Positions 23,257 through 36,845 are shown, numbered from the stretch's first letter. The stretch is 64,000 nucleotides of DNA from Ephydatia muelleri (GCA_013339895.1 JABACO010000005.1:7566888-7630887); one strand, 5' to 3'. A program made the numbers and translations. Notes: generated by a model not told the origin, from the sequence alone.

Positions 23257-26200
23257 ATGAAGGCAGTGGTAGCTGTGCTGTTAGTTTGTAGTTTAGTCCA
23301 CTCTGGCTACGCCGCCGTCATCTTAGCGCCCTACCAGGAAGCTAACTGCACACAGATCGAGGTGCACGGCAACAACCTACAGGAAGTGTTGATCAATGTC
23401 AGCCTTACAGAGCCGTCCGACGCGTGCTTTCAGGTCGCCATAGCTCCTGGGAACTACACTATCTCCCAAGTGCTGATCATCTCACAGAACATTTCTTTGC
23501 AAGGTGTAGGAGATGTGGTGGGCATTTCCTTCAATGTTACCAAGCCAGTCGACTCTCAAGCTAGCCAACCCTTTTACGTCATGCAGTTTCTCAACGCGTC
23601 CTTTGCAGCGTTCACCAACATTCACTTCACCAGCAGTCCTGGGATCATCGGATTTGAGAACGTGACTGAAGTGCGGATCACCAACTGCACGTTCAGGTAA
23701 AGCATCGATATCTGTATATAGAGAACCCGATAAGATTTCTGTACTGTTGATTCGGGAGGATCGGGTTTATCCCCTTAGCTGTATATCTATGACGCGATGA
23801 CTCCACTACGTCATGAACAAAGCACCGTCGTCAAGCAGCCAAACACAAATCTGATGTGTGCAAGAAAATTTGAGGCACAACATGATGATTGATAATTTCC
23901 AATGTAGATGAAAAGGCTTTGATATCTGGGACATGGCACAGTAAAATAAACATTTCACTATAGCAAATTTGTGTGCCTTCTTTTTTTACTTCAGTGCGGT
24001 ATAACAAATAAGGTATACATTACATTTTGGTTGCTTTCATAGCTCTTTAATATCAACTGCTAGCTTACTATTCCTGGGGATGAATTTAAAAATGATTGCA
24101 AGGACAATGTCATTCACCTATATGCTATGGTTGGTTTGATTTCGCTCTTTAATGTACGTGCAAATACTTCGATGCATATCATGGATTCATTAATCGCAAA
24201 TGAATTGAAAAACACGCGAACTTACAAACAAATAATACATATATTTTCATTCAAACCAGGCACCCATCCTGCAGTGCCATTATAACTTGCATATATCTTG
24301 TTATTTCACATCATGCCTCTTTTGTCTCTAGCTACTTCATTCAAGGAGCAGTGGACATGTACGGCTGTAGTTACCCAACTATCACAAACAGCACGTTTCG
24401 GCATAACGGACCAGCTACCGTCATCAAACCACAGCCATACAGAGGTCACTCTGCCGGCCTATCAATTGCCTTTTATTTCAGCACCTCTCTTGGCTACAAT
24501 CCTCGGGCGGTCATTTCTGGATGCTGGTTCATCAACAACAGTGCCATTTCATCTATCACTGCAGCACAAAGCGCAGTTTTTTCTCAGCAAAGAACATTCG
24601 TTCTTCGTGGAGGTGCAGTAGCCCTTGTAATTAATACTCCAGACTCTGTAGAAGCAACAATCATGGACTGTGTCTTCGTGGATAATGCTGCTTCTGTGAA
24701 TGGAGGGGCTATCTATATCCAAGAAAATGGACTCTCCAACCACAATGTTTTGATAAGCGGTACATCTTTTATCAGGAACATAGCTTACGTATCAGCAGGA
24801 GGAGTTTATGTTCGTTTTGCAACTGCTGGAAGTTTAGAAATGCTAAACTCTGTACTCCTGTACGACTCGATTTTTACGGGGAACAGCGCACCCATTGGAG
24901 GGGCTGTGTCACTCTACGCAAATAGTACGGTCTATGCATGGTTCTAATTATTTGTACTTGCTCGCATCTTTTGCAGTGGTAAGAATAATATTGTTAAAGT
25001 TAGTTCCCTTTGAACATGTTTCATAAATGACTGCTTTCATAATAATACTTCTGCTTAATTTTGTGACCCAAACTGTCAATTCATTCCAGTTGTGCCCCCT
25101 GCAAATGGAGAAATAGGTGATTATGGCTGTTTCAGGAACTGCTCATTTCAAAACAATTCAGCTACCGATTTCGGCGCTGCCATTGCAGTTTCATCAGCTC
25201 TTGTTCTTTCTAACAGAGAAATGTTCACACCAACGGATATCATTAACTGGTAGGTTGCAGCTATCCTAAGTATCTGTAATCATTATTAATAAAATGTTAA
25301 TAACCTAATTATTGTACTGTCCCTTTCCTATCCGCTAGGTTAATACTTTATTGTAGTTGCTCTATAACATATCTTAATAATCATGTAGCATTTAAACTCA
25401 TGACAATGATTGTGTTGGATAGAAATTGAGCCTACTGCAGTTGCATAGCTGTAAATGTGTGTGCAAACACACAGCAACCTGGTGGTATTAAATACTGCTG
25501 AAGGATTAGGGTTAGTTGCAACAGAATTTTAATCTAATTATATGACTATAATATGCAACCCGCCATGCATGTCATGTTGTAATGAATGTCACTATGACTA
25601 TGACTGTGCATTTGTGTGTGCAGCACTTTTGTGGGCAACGAAATATCAAACAGCGGTGGTGGAGTAATTGGTGCAGCCTACATTCAAGTTATTCTAAATG
25701 GGACAAACAAATTCTCTAGAAATAGTGGTGCTTCAATCCTGGTAAGTTCAGTTAACAATTCATCTACAAGTAAGCATATTGACTACCCTAAATCATGGTC
25801 CACAGTTGGTGGGATCTGTGATGAGGGTAGGAGGGTCCCTACAGATGATTAACAATACAAACTCTGGCCACGGGGGGACTCTGTATGTGCTCTCACATGG
25901 GCAAATTATTTTATATGACAATGTGCAAGTGACATTTGATGGCAATAATGGAAGGTGAGGATTCTGTTTTGCAGCCTCCTTAATTGTCACTGTAGTGAAT
26001 TTTAGCCATCCTGCAGAAGATGTGTTATAGTTACATCTGCACTTCAGCGCACACATTTGACCACCATACAAGTAGAGGTCAAATTAAAACATACATTCCA
26101 AATATTGTTGAATTCACGCACATCCATTCATATGTATTCTTCTTTTCCCACGCAGCTCTGGGGCATCCATTGTTACTGAAAGTGCCATTCCCAGTATATT

Positions 26201-29200
26201 TCATCAGTTGATAAATAACAGACTGTGCTTCCTTCAACATCCTACAGTAGCATCACTTCCCTCTCAACTAGCCAAGCGTAATGTAAGAGAAACACTCTTT
26301 CCTTTCTATTACTCCGACAGTGTACCATATGTGCATGATACAACCAATTATTTTTCACCCACATTTGTTGCTGATCTTTGATTTCATATGCATTGCACTC
26401 GTGACCCATGCCACTGAAGAAAAAGACTGTCATTGTTTCAGAATATTAAACGTCCTTGACTTTATTGTGCAGGTTTCAGTCCTATTCAAAAATAATAATG
26501 CCCCAGTTGGTTCTGCCATCTATATGGAGAATGCTCCTACGTGCACATTCCAGTCCAATATAACACCAACTTTTGCAGCATACATGTGGGTTGAATTGTA
26601 TTCCTAGTCTGGTGTACTTTTGTTTCAACTGTATGATTTCCTCCTGCGATAAAGCAATAATATGAACTCAGCTCACCAGGGAGATGAGTACAATACACAA
26701 TGGGACATACAGACACCATCTGCTGAAGCCCAAGTCCAAAACGAATCAGTAAGTGCGCATTCCCTTTGCTCATCACATCATTTCAAACAGTAAAATATTC
26801 ATGAATTTTTAATACTCAAAGGTTATAATCTTTTAGTTGTACCTATATGGCTGGTCAGAGTACAATTTCAAATTGTGAATTGCAAAATATGACCTCTAGT
26901 GACAAATATCTGCTTTCCCTAGCTTTTTGTATCTACATATGCTGGTGCACAAGTGAGAATATATATGGCCGTCTATGATGAGCTGGAAAAACCTGTCTCA
27001 GCTGTTTTTCGCCTGCTGGATATTACTGAACAAAAAACTTCCACTCAGGTACACCATGTGTTGATATTCGCTTGATTTTATCAAAGCAAATCTATCATGA
27101 TGCAGAGTGAAGCAAACAATCCATACCAGTTTCAAAGAGGCTTAATTCTATATAATAATCTGCACCAAGGAGCATTTGACACAGCATTTTTAGTTCCTAA
27201 CAGGGCATCAGGCCAGAGGACAATACAGATTTCTACCCTGGAGCAAACAGTATGTGAACAGTATTGTATATCACATTATTTAACAAAATGAGTGTTTCAA
27301 CTGCATTTCATTACAGTACAAATACCAACGCACATTCAAAGTGGACCTACTGCCATGCCCTTTGGGAACTGTGCTTACAGTACAAAGAGATGTCCTGTAC
27401 AGCTGCCGGTGCAATTCACTCAACCCTTCAATTGCAGAGTGCAACAATACAATCATTGTGTTCCCTGTGAGCTTAAGTTCCTCTTGTCATTTTTCCCCCA
27501 AGAAAAGGTTTAATAGCTTATTGTCTTTAAATTAACTCCTCCCAGATCTATCGTGGTGGGATATGGGGTGGTGAAGGCAGCAGTCCGAATGAGTATGGAG
27601 ACAATTTGGTGACATATGCTTGTCCCATGGGATACTGCCAATGCTGTGTTGAGGACCAAGGAGCCATTGTGATTTGCTTGTTCTCAGTCAATAGCATGGA
27701 CCTCAACAGCCAATGTGCTAATAATAGAAAAGGTAGTTTGGAGGTCAGGGGAATTGGGACCCTTGGAAAGATTGCACATTGTGTTTTGCATTTGTACGTG
27801 CAGTGTGTGTTTGTTCGTGCCTGCATACGTGTGTACAAATGTTTGCGTATGTGTGTGCATGTGTGGCATGTAGGGTTTGGGTGTGTGTAGGTGGGGAGTT
27901 TTTTCAATGCTGTGCTCTTCTTTAGGGATTCTTTGTGGAAACTGCATTGAGGGATTAGGGGTGAGTGCCTTACTGAATGAATGTGTTACATGTGGGGATG
28001 CATCTGGCCTGCTCATTGCTGGACTAGGTAAGTTGCGGCAATTAATTGATCACACTCACATGACCTTATCTGTCCCTGCCCATCTTAGTCATTGCCAATG
28101 TAATTGCTATCATAATGCTGATTACAGTTGGGATATGGTTACCATCATGGTTGCATCCATGCATCTTCTACATCCAGGTAGGCATAAGCCAGTTGCCTTA
28201 TTCTACTCCAAACCGAACATTTCGAAATGTGCCTGTTCATATGCTTTAATCCCCACTAGAAGCCACGCAACATTAATGCTACTATGATGTGGTGTTCAAG
28301 TATTATTATAAATAAGTTTATGTTCTTTTTCACATGTACTGTTCCGTTATAATAATAAATTCAAAATGGTGTGACTTTAAGACATTAAAGTGCCTACATA
28401 AGGAGTACACGTATTGTTAGATGTTCTGTTTTTAAGTCCCATTAGATGGATTGTAAATAACCATCTAACTTTTCATATTGCCCATTTCAAAAGGTTTACA
28501 GTTATTCATCATTCCCTCTAAGGTTCTTCCACATATCACTGTGAACTTTCCTGTTCCCTTCAACTATGTCCATCATTACGTGAGTCTGTAGTAATGTCTT
28601 TTGGAAGGAATTCCAATCTTAGTCTCTGCATGACTGTTGACATATTTATTTATCACAATGTACTTGGTATGCCTGGATACTTTGTAAACATTCTGTGTTG
28701 ACTACTATTTAATATTTATACTGATAAAAGTATAACCACCACTTACTTGCACTGTTTCCATATCAGCCTCATTAGAAAGGACATTGTCCATGTAGGCTGC
28801 TAATTATGTTTGACGGATGTAGACTTCTGGCAGGCTTGATGTACATAGTCAATGACTGTAATGTGGTAATTTTTGACAGCTGAAAATCATCCGCATATGT
28901 TCTAGTATTAGCCATAATTTTTAAATGAACATTTACTGACTACTCAACCACCTATCATGTACATTATTATTGAAATTATTAAAATTGCATGTTGGTGTTA
29001 CATAATTTGTTCCCCTTCAGCTCTATTACGTGTCCAGTGGTCTTAGCTTCTACTTTGTCTATGACTTCTGTCTCTACCCCAACATGAGCCCGCTGGTCTC
29101 CTACTTCATCAGATACCTCCCCCTCTTCACAGCTATCATCATCTGTCCTATCATCCTTGCAATAAGGTTCATTCTATTCTAACCAATGTATAGATGCCCT

Positions 29201-30738
29201 TTTATTATGTCTAAGATCTAAAGGTAGTTTTTTACTGTTAGTTCTAATTGATACAAAAGATTCAGTCTCCAGCCTAACTTTAGTAATCCTATGGCTGATT
29301 AACCCCAACTAACCACTACTAGCTTCTTGAATTCATTCATTTCATTTATATATTCCAATTGTCTTTGGTCTTAACTTCCTGCTTCACTGGCAATGTCTTT
29401 GAAAACAATTGGGTGGAATGTGCAAGACATTTCAGTGTGTACCATATTGCAGGCTTATAATAATATATAAAGTAGAATACTAGTAGGCATGCTATAGGAG
29501 TTACCAACGATTAATTAAAGTGCATACATATAGCGTAATAACTATCTTCGTTTTCTTACACAGGCACAAGAAACATCCCCATGCTCCCTGGCATGGGCTA
29601 TGGTGGATAGTGGTCCTCATGTACACTCATGTGGTACACACCTCCATGTCCATCCTCAACTGCCCCAGACTTCCAGGAAGCAATGGAAACACTGCTAATG
29701 TGAGTTACTAAAGGGTCCTCCAAATTTGTATAATTTTAACTGCACCAAACACCACTGGTAGGTCTGGTATATCAACGGTAACATCCAGTGCTTCACTGGC
29801 TGGCACATACCTCTTGCCATCTTGGCTATACTGATCCTTATTCTGTGTGTCGCTGCTATCGTTCCACTCTTTTGCATCAAGATGGTTAGTTAACAACATG
29901 GGTACACAAAATTGTACCCATAGTGTGCTTTGCTAAGCCTCTGCTTCTTGTCAGCTCCCTAGAAGGCTACAGTGTCACATCCAAAACATCACTCCAGCTG
30001 TGATTATAGGCTACAGAGATGAAGTGAAGTGGTTCGGCTCAATGGACCTCCTGAGACGAATCATCATGGTGCTGTTAATTGTGGTTGTGCCTGGTGATGA
30101 GGTAAATTATTTCTCCATCAACAGAGAATCCTGGAAAAAAAAAGAATGCCATTTTATTTGGTCTCTCCACAGTACTCATCAATCTTTGTTATCATAGTGA
30201 TACTATCCATATATGGTTATATTCAACCATACAAACACATGCTCTCCAATGTACTGGAGGTGGTCCTAGCAGTCGACGTCCTTGTCATGCTCATGATGAA
30301 GAACACCAATCAGATACGTGACTCGCTGATCGGTATTCCACCTCAGCTAGCCAACACCACCACCAACAACAAAAACAGTACATGCATTGATGCGGAAAAC
30401 ATTTCGGGACTTTCCCCATTAGTCATATTGTTGACGCCATTCTACTACCTCCCGTTAGTCATCGCTGTAATAGGAGGGGTCGTGTGGACTGCACACCAGG
30501 CATGGTATGTTATGAATATAGTTTGTTACTAGCGCTTAATCCCAAACTTGTCCTCTATCAACCATCTGTCTGCCTCAGCCTTTACGTAAAACTAAGAAGG
30601 ACCATAAATGAGAGCTATGTCAATGAAGGGATTGAAGATAAAAAATATATTCTCTTACATGATCTTGCTTCGCGGAACACACAGCATTCAACGTTACCCC
30701 TTTCAACGCCTTATGTTCTGGTTGATGATCCCTATTAA
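23257..30738 (+). CDS. Gene 2: paralogue of gene 1, beta-helix plus polytopic membrane protein, 21 exons
   Basis: Exons: 23257-23696, 24332-24924, 25090-25249, 25624-25741, 25806-25954, 26156-26282, 26473-26585, 26655-26748, 26923-27048, 27106-27249, 27317-27466, 27546-27732, 27926-28027, 28089-28177, 28523-28579, 29021-29166, 29564-29699, 29762-29884, 29955-30101, 30173-30504, 30579-30738. The total is 3,693 nt, 1,230 aa, with no interruption. Residues 1-20 form a signal peptide (MKAVVAVLLVCSLVHSGYA). About 30-567 is beta-helix with FxxN/GGA repeats, 568-740 a spacer, and 740-834 Cys-rich. Hydrophobic helices lie at about 836-860, 905-930, 945-965, 993-1017, 1047-1065, 1068-1085, 1093-1110 and 1148-1173. 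Residues 1179-1230 are a polar tail. The segment GYRDEVKWFGSMDLLRR before the fifth helix is conserved in all three copies. Exon 17 is 12 nt longer than in gene 1. Surface adhesin or receptor function is inferred. Confidence 0.82.
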
Positions 30739-30916
30739 TTATTTCCATGCCAATCAGTTTCTATAAGTGTATGTTGTATGCTTTTGTGATCGTGAATTGA
30801 AATATTGAAGTGGTACAATTGAAGTAACATTTTTTTATCATAGAATATTTGGTCCTTGGCCTGGCAATAGTTTGTTTCTTTTCATGCACTGCATGTTCTG
30901 TGAATACCGGTTCGTG

Positions 30917-30922
30917 AATAAA
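30917..30922 (+). terminator. Polyadenylation signal of gene 2
   Basis: AATAAA lies about 180 bases after the stop codon of gene 2 (30736-30738). Confidence 0.5.
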
Positions 30923-31899
30923 AGGAGATAATGAATACATTCAAATATTGATGCACAGATGCTCAAACTTCAAACTTCCTAGCAGAAAGTATTTGACCAG
31001 CTAAACTAATTGGTCCACTTGCCTGAAAAGATCATATTTTTCTCTATGAGTAAGTAAATTGAGTCCCTCAATCCTCAACTTTCATCAGGTTTAGAGGCTT
31101 TATTCACTTCATCTGTATCCACATCAATGAAGATCTAATCATCTGGTCAACAGTGTCTGTTTTACTGTGTTTCATGCTTCTAGCTCAAAGTTCACTGCAC
31201 AAACCTTTGCTTGCGTGTTCTGTTCTTCATTTCACAATATGGACAGTTGAGAATTAACATTCTTCATTAAATTCTCTGCTGGAACTTCTGAAAGATAAGG
31301 TGCAAAACATAAATGTAGCCTCTGCACACACATTTATTAGCATTGTCAGTGTCATGTTCAAAGTCATGATAAAGATACAATATTTTATAGTAAATGTATG
31401 TACAATGTAATTTCATCACTTACATGGTGGGCAAATTGTATGTATAAAATATCATTGAAGACGATTATTTTAATCATCTGGTCGAGCAGAAGTGGTTGGA
31501 ACGACATATACCATTGCATAATGCATACATTTCATTTCCACCTACCTTAGTGTATTTTGTTGTGTACAACAACAAAAAAACGCTGTTGGTCATATAGAAA
31601 CAAGTACCTCTCCTATAATTGTCAGACGAAGTTATTCTTAGAATTGAGGGGCTAACCGTAATCACACTGAAATCGCAACTTCAACAGGCTCTTCATCTGC
31701 AGCAGCAGCAGCAGCAGCAACAGAAATTTTCACTGAGCCACAGCTTTAAACACATTATTTTCTGTTGCCGTTGAAGCTTCGTCTTCAACTTGAACCAACA
31801 TCCGGCAGAACACTAAAGTGATGTAAACTGAATTCAAATCATGCACTACACTGCAACAAAGAAACGTTTTGAGTATCAATGTTACATTTCTTGTGTATA
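30923..31899. other. Intergenic region between gene 2 and the retrotransposon
   Basis: No gene is recognised. It holds a short CAG trinucleotide run (about 31701-31722) and AT-rich sequence. The retrotransposon is inserted at its right end. Confidence 0.5.
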
Positions 31900-32171
31900 T
31901 GTCAGGGCCCCAGGCTAGCTATGATGTCAGCCCTTCCCAGAGAGTCGTATCCGGACAGATATCACCTGACTGGAGGTGTTGATAAGCTACTGAATAGGAG
32001 CGGCCCGATCTTCCAGAACATTCCTCATTGTGTACTGATGCGGACTACCTTGTGTTGCATGAAGTTAAAAACCAGTTGTAATTGTGTATGCTGAGTCTTG
32101 CTTAGTGTATTTGGCTGTTAGTGGAAACTCTGTCCGGTGACATTGCGCTAGCGCGTAACGGATCCTTAACA
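31900..32171 (+). repeat. 5' LTR of the Gmr1-like element
   Basis: 272 bp, beginning TGTCAGGGCC and ending CCTTAACA. It matches 36846-37108 throughout apart from one 9-bp stretch present only here. Confidence 0.92.
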
Positions 32172-32237
32172 TTTGGTGGCAGCGGTGCTCAGTAACGTGA
32201 CGAGGAAGAGACACTTATTGAGTAGAGAACCTTGTAT

Positions 32238-33473
32238 ATGTCATTGCGTTCGGGGAAGGAGTACAAGTCGCAGGCACGGATGTCGGAGACAGAGGAAGCA
32301 GCGAGCAGGAACTCAGTCGCAAATGAATCGGTGAGTGTGGCCGACCTTCTGAAGCTCTTGATGGAAGAGCGAAAGCTCAGAGCGGAGGAAGAGCAGCGAC
32401 GAGCTGTGAGGGAACAGGAAACAAGAGAAGCGGAGCGTCGTCAAAGAGAAGAAGACAAACAGAGGGAACAGGAAACAAGAGAAGCGGAGCGTCGTCAAAG
32501 AGAAGAAGAAAAGCAGAGGGAACAGGAAACAAGAGAAGCGGAGCGTCGTCAAAGAGAAGAAGAAAAGCAGAGACAGGCGGAACGTGAGCGCCAGGCTAGA
32601 GACGAGTGGAAAGCGCAGTTCGAGATGGTCGCTCGACTGGCACAGGATGGTCGGAACCGCGAAGGCGAGCAGACGGGTCGTATTCTAAAGGAAGCTGAAG
32701 CAAAGGTGGCAAAGCTCACGGAGAGGGACGACATTGAGGCGTACCTAGCCACGTTTGAGAGAACGATGACGGCATATGAAGTGAACAGACAACGATGGGT
32801 CTACAAACTGGCGCCTCAGTTAAGCGGAAAGGCTCAGCAGGCATACGCGGCGATGTCATCCGAAGAAGCTGTAGACTACGAACGTGTTAAAGCCGCTATC
32901 CTGAAACGATATGACATCAATGAGGAAACATATCGACTTCGGTTCCGGTCAGTGACGAAGAGCCTGGACGAGTCGCACAGAGAGGTGGCGGTGAGGGTAA
33001 AAGACCTCGCGAAAAAGTGGTTGAAGCAGCAGGCCACAGCAGAAGCGGTCGTGGAGGTGGTTGCTCAGGAACAACTACTCAACACGTTGCCCAGTAATGT
33101 TCGTGTATGGGTGCGTGAGAGGAAGCCGACTACATGTTTGGAGGCGGGTCAGCTTGCAGACGACTACGCCCAGGCGAGAAGACAGGCTGGACTGGAGAGC
33201 AAACGGGAGGACGTAAAAAATGGGAAAGGAGGGAAGCAGTCTGGTACTGGCGGCCAAGGCAAGGGGCGTGTCGGCGAAGAATCAGCAGGGACCAGGGATG
33301 TAGACGGAAAAGGTCAGCCCAGTAGAAAAGGACCTAGGTGCTACTCCTGCCACAAATTCGGGCATATCGCTAGTAAGTGCCCTAGTAGTGCGGTAATGTA
33401 TGGGGCGTTAAGTATGCACACAAGCGACCTGCAAAGTCTAGCAGTACAACTGTCATTAGATCAGGATGGGTGA
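32238..33473 (+). CDS. Gag region of the Gmr1-like element
   Basis: Structural polyprotein of the retrotransposon. A charged coiled-coil segment holds three tandem 18-residue repeats (REQETREAERRQREE) at about 32409-32571. A capsid-like helical domain follows (ERDDIEAYLATFERTM to about ADDYAQARRQ) that resembles the SCAN/Gmr1 Gag fold. Then come a Gly/Lys-rich linker and a CCHC zinc knuckle (CYSCHKFGHIASKC) near the C terminus. Vertebrate SCAN domains are known to derive from Gmr1-like Gag, which fits this assignment. It overlaps pol in a different frame, as is usual in this superfamily. Confidence 0.85.
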   Translation: MSLRSGKEYKSQARMSETEEAASRNSVANESVSVADLLKLLMEERKLRAEEEQRRAVREQETREAERRQREEDKQREQETREAERRQREEEKQREQETREAERRQREEEKQRQAERERQARDEWKAQFEMVARLAQDGRNREGEQTGRILKEAEAKVAKLTERDDIEAYLATFERTMTAYEVNRQRWVYKLAPQLSGKAQQAYAAMSSEEAVDYERVKAAILKRYDINEETYRLRFRSVTKSLDESHREVAVRVKDLAKKWLKQQATAEAVVEVVAQEQLLNTLPSNVRVWVRERKPTTCLEAGQLADDYAQARRQAGLESKREDVKNGKGGKQSGTGGQGKGRVGEESAGTRDVDGKGQPSRKGPRCYSCHKFGHIASKCPSSAVMYGALSMHTSDLQSLAVQLSLDQDG

Positions 33474-36400
33474 ATGATAGGTGGGTAAAGGATATTGTAC
33501 TGGACACGGGCGCAGCGAAAACGATGATTAGAGGTGACCTGGTGACTGAGGAGGACATGGTGGGCTCCAGCATTATAGTCAAGTGTGCGCATGGAGATGA
33601 AGTCGCTTACCCAGTCGCGCGAGTGAAAATTGTAGTCGAGGGGGTGACATATACGCTTGATGTGGCAGTTTCAGATAGCCTCCCAGTATCAGTACTGTTG
33701 GGTAGGGATGTCCCTGACCTAGTTAATATTGGGAAGACGAAACGTAAATTCTCATGTGTGGGGGTGAGGGATGTGATGGCTGCAACTACGCGGGCGCAAG
33801 CACGGGCGAAGCGCGCCGAGGAGTCTCAGCTGGCTGAAAGGGAGCAGCGTGAAGCAGCAGTCACTACTGAAGTTGACTCAAGTCAGAATCACCCAGTTGC
33901 TCCCAAGGAGTCAGAGGAAACTGCGACCATCACAGATCAAGACACATCTACAAGAGAGGACCAAGGGCAAGGATCGACTGAAGAGTGCCCAGGAGTGGCC
34001 TTCGATGCAGAGCTTTTCGAGGAAAAGAGCTCCCCAGATGCGAGTCTTGGTGTGAACATTTCGGCCACGGAGTTAGGAGTGTTGCAGAAGGCTGACCCAA
34101 CGCTATCCCTTATTTGGGAGAAAGGGATCGGAAAAGGAGACGGGACGGAGGCAAGGTACTTTGAACAAAAGGGCTTGCTGTGGCGGAGATGGAACGATCA
34201 GACACATAGTGAGGAGGAAGTGCGTCAGTTGGTTCTACCAACGCAGTGTAGGAAAGCGGTCCTACAACTTGCACACGAGATTCCACTATCTGGTCACTTG
34301 GGTAAAAAGAAGATACTGCAAAGGGTGCTCCAGCGGTTCTATTGGCCATCAGTTTGCAGGGACGTAGCAAATTGGTGCCGCTCGTGTGCGGCTTGCCAAA
34401 AAACGGCTCAGAAGAGACATAGGCCAGCCCCATTGGTTCCACTGCCGATTATTGAAGAGCCATTTGCACGCATTGCAATGGACATCGTGGGTCCCTTACC
34501 ACGAAGCAGATCTGGAAATAAAATCATTTTAGTGGTGTGCGATTACGCAACCAGATACCCAGAGGCAGTGGCGATGAAGTCAGTTGTGGCGGAGTATGTG
34601 GCTGAGGAACTTATTGGCATCTTCGCAAGAGTCGGGATTCCGCAGGAAATCCTGACAGATCAAGGTTCAAATTTTATGTCCAATTTATTGTCCGAGCTAT
34701 ATCGTCTGATGCAAATCAAACCTATCAGAACCAGTCCATACCATCCAGAAACAGATGTGCTCGTAGAAAGATTTAATGGAACGTTGAAGGCGATGCTACG
34801 GAAGGCTGCAGTGGGCGAAGGCAAGGATTGGGATAAGTTGCTACCTTTTGTACTCTTCGCGTACCAAGAGGTACCGCAGGCTTCGACAGGGTTTTCCCCA
34901 TTTGAGCTGGTATACGGGAGACAAGTGAGAGGCCCACTGGACATCCTGAAAGAGACCTGGAAAACGAGCAAGAGGAGTACAGAAAGTGTTGTCTCATATG
35001 TTTTAGACGTACAGGAGAAGCTAGCCAGAATGTCAGAACTTGTTGTGGATAACCTCAAGGAAGCTCAGAAGCAACAGAAAAGATGGTACGACTCCAACGC
35101 GAGGATGAGGGAGTTCAAGGACGGAGACCAGGTCCTCGTATTGCTGCCATCATCAACCAGCAAGTTGCTAGCGAGCTGGCAAGGGCCATACGTGGTAAAG
35201 AAAAGGTTGTCAGACGTCACGTATGAAGTTGATATGTCAGACAAGAAAAAGAGGAAGAGAATCTTCCACGTGAATATGCTACGGGCGTGGCATACCCCGC
35301 AAGTCACACAGAGTTTATGGGCTGGGAACGAAGAGGAAGTAGAAGATGATACAGAGGGAGACGACCTGGTAGTCTGGAACAGTGATGCAGAGGCGAGCAA
35401 GCAGTTGATGATTAACGAGCAGTTGGAAGACAGTCAGAAGATTGAACTTTTAGCACTACTCAAGGAATTTGATGATGTGCTACAGAATACACCAGGAAAA
35501 ACAAATCTAGTCGAGTATCGAATCCATACTGATTCAGCCCCGCCTTTAAGACTTCCGGCATATCGTCTACCATACGCATATCGGGATCGAGTGAAGAAAG
35601 AACTGGACGACATGCTGAAGCTGGGAATCATTGAACCATCTGCAAGCGAGTGGGCGTCACCAATGGTGGTGGTGGCTAAGAAAGACGGAGCATTGCGTAT
35701 CTGTGTGGACTTTTGTCGGTTGAATGCAATCTCCAAGTATGACGCCTATCCCATGCAGAGGATCGACGAGTTGGTCGACAAGTTAGGAAAGGCGAGGTTC
35801 GTCACAACCGTTGACCTAACAAAGGGCTATTGGCAGGTCCCCATAGCAGAAGAGGACAAACCAAAGACGGCGTTCACAACCCCCTTCGGTCTGTTCCAGT
35901 TTACGGTAATGCCCTTTGGATTACAGGGAGCCCCGTCCACCTTCCAGCGGATGATGGACACCCTCATCAGAGGAATGGAGGGCTACGCATCTGCATACAT
36001 CGATGACGTGGCAGTATACAGCTCTTGCTGGAGAGAACACATCGATCACCTGCGAAATCTGTTCCTGAGGTTGCGGAGGGCAAACCTCAAGGTTAAGCCC
36101 AGCAAATGTCAGTGTGCAATGTTTGAGTGTGTATATTTGGGGCATGTGGTGGGCAAGGGAACGGTAAGACTAGAGTCGTCCAAGATAGAGGCAATCAAGA
36201 GGATGCCTGTTCCAAGGACGAAAAAGGGAGTTCGGCAATTTTTAGGTTTGGCGGGCTATTATCGGCGATTTATTCGTGACTTTGCTACCATCGCCACCCC
36301 GTTCACCAAGCTGACGAGGAAGTCTGCCCCTCAGGAAGTAAAGTGGTCATTGCAAGCCCAGGAGGCATTTGACACACTCAAGACCAAAATTGCGTCATCA

Positions 36401-36828
36401 CCTGTGCTAATGTGCCCAGACATGTCCCGTATGTTTACGCTGCAGACGGACGCGTCAGATTACGGCATAGGGGCGGTACTTAGCCAAACGGGCGAGGATT
36501 GAGAAGAACACCCAGTGGCATTTTTTAGCCAAAAGCTACTGCCGAGAGAACGAAGGTACTCAACAATTGAAAAAGAGTGCCTCGCAATCCGCATGGGTAC
36601 CCAGGCTTTTAGGGTATACTTGATTGGAAAGCCATTTGTGGTCCAGACGGATCATTGTGCTCTGGAGTGGTTGTACAAGATGAAGGACACCACTAGCAGG
36701 CTAACAAGGTGGAGCCTGGCCTTACAACCATTCCAGTTTACAGTTCGCTATCGTAGGGGTCAAGCGAATGCAAACGCAGACGCACTATCACGATGCATTG
36801 TGTCGCCCTCAGAAGCGACTAAAATGCC
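33470..36828 (+). other. Pol region: protease, integrase, reverse transcriptase, RNase H
   Basis: Domains in order. Aspartic protease at about 33490-33720 (LDTGAAKTMI). Integrase at about 34240-34960, with an HHCC zinc-binding segment (CRSCAACQ) and the DDE core (AMDIVGPL, LTDQGSNF and the glutamate of VERFNG). A GPY/F-type module at about 35160-35290. Reverse transcriptase at about 35540-36160 with the YIDD catalytic motif. RNase H from about 36360 (FTLQTDASDYGIGAVL) to about 36800. Integrase lying before reverse transcriptase places it with Gmr1-like elements. Coordinates are approximate domain limits. Confidence 0.88.
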
Positions 36829-36845
36829 AGAGAAGGAGGGAGAAG
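36829..36845 (+). other. Polypurine tract of the retrotransposon
   Basis: An uninterrupted purine run directly before the 3' LTR, the expected plus-strand priming site. Confidence 0.75.

Noticed and set aside
2212-30738. Bacterial contamination, because of the Pmp/autotransporter-like ectodomain
   Set aside because: The genes have about 20 introns with conserved phases, animal-type signal peptides and polyadenylation signals, and TM regions unlike bacterial barrel domains.
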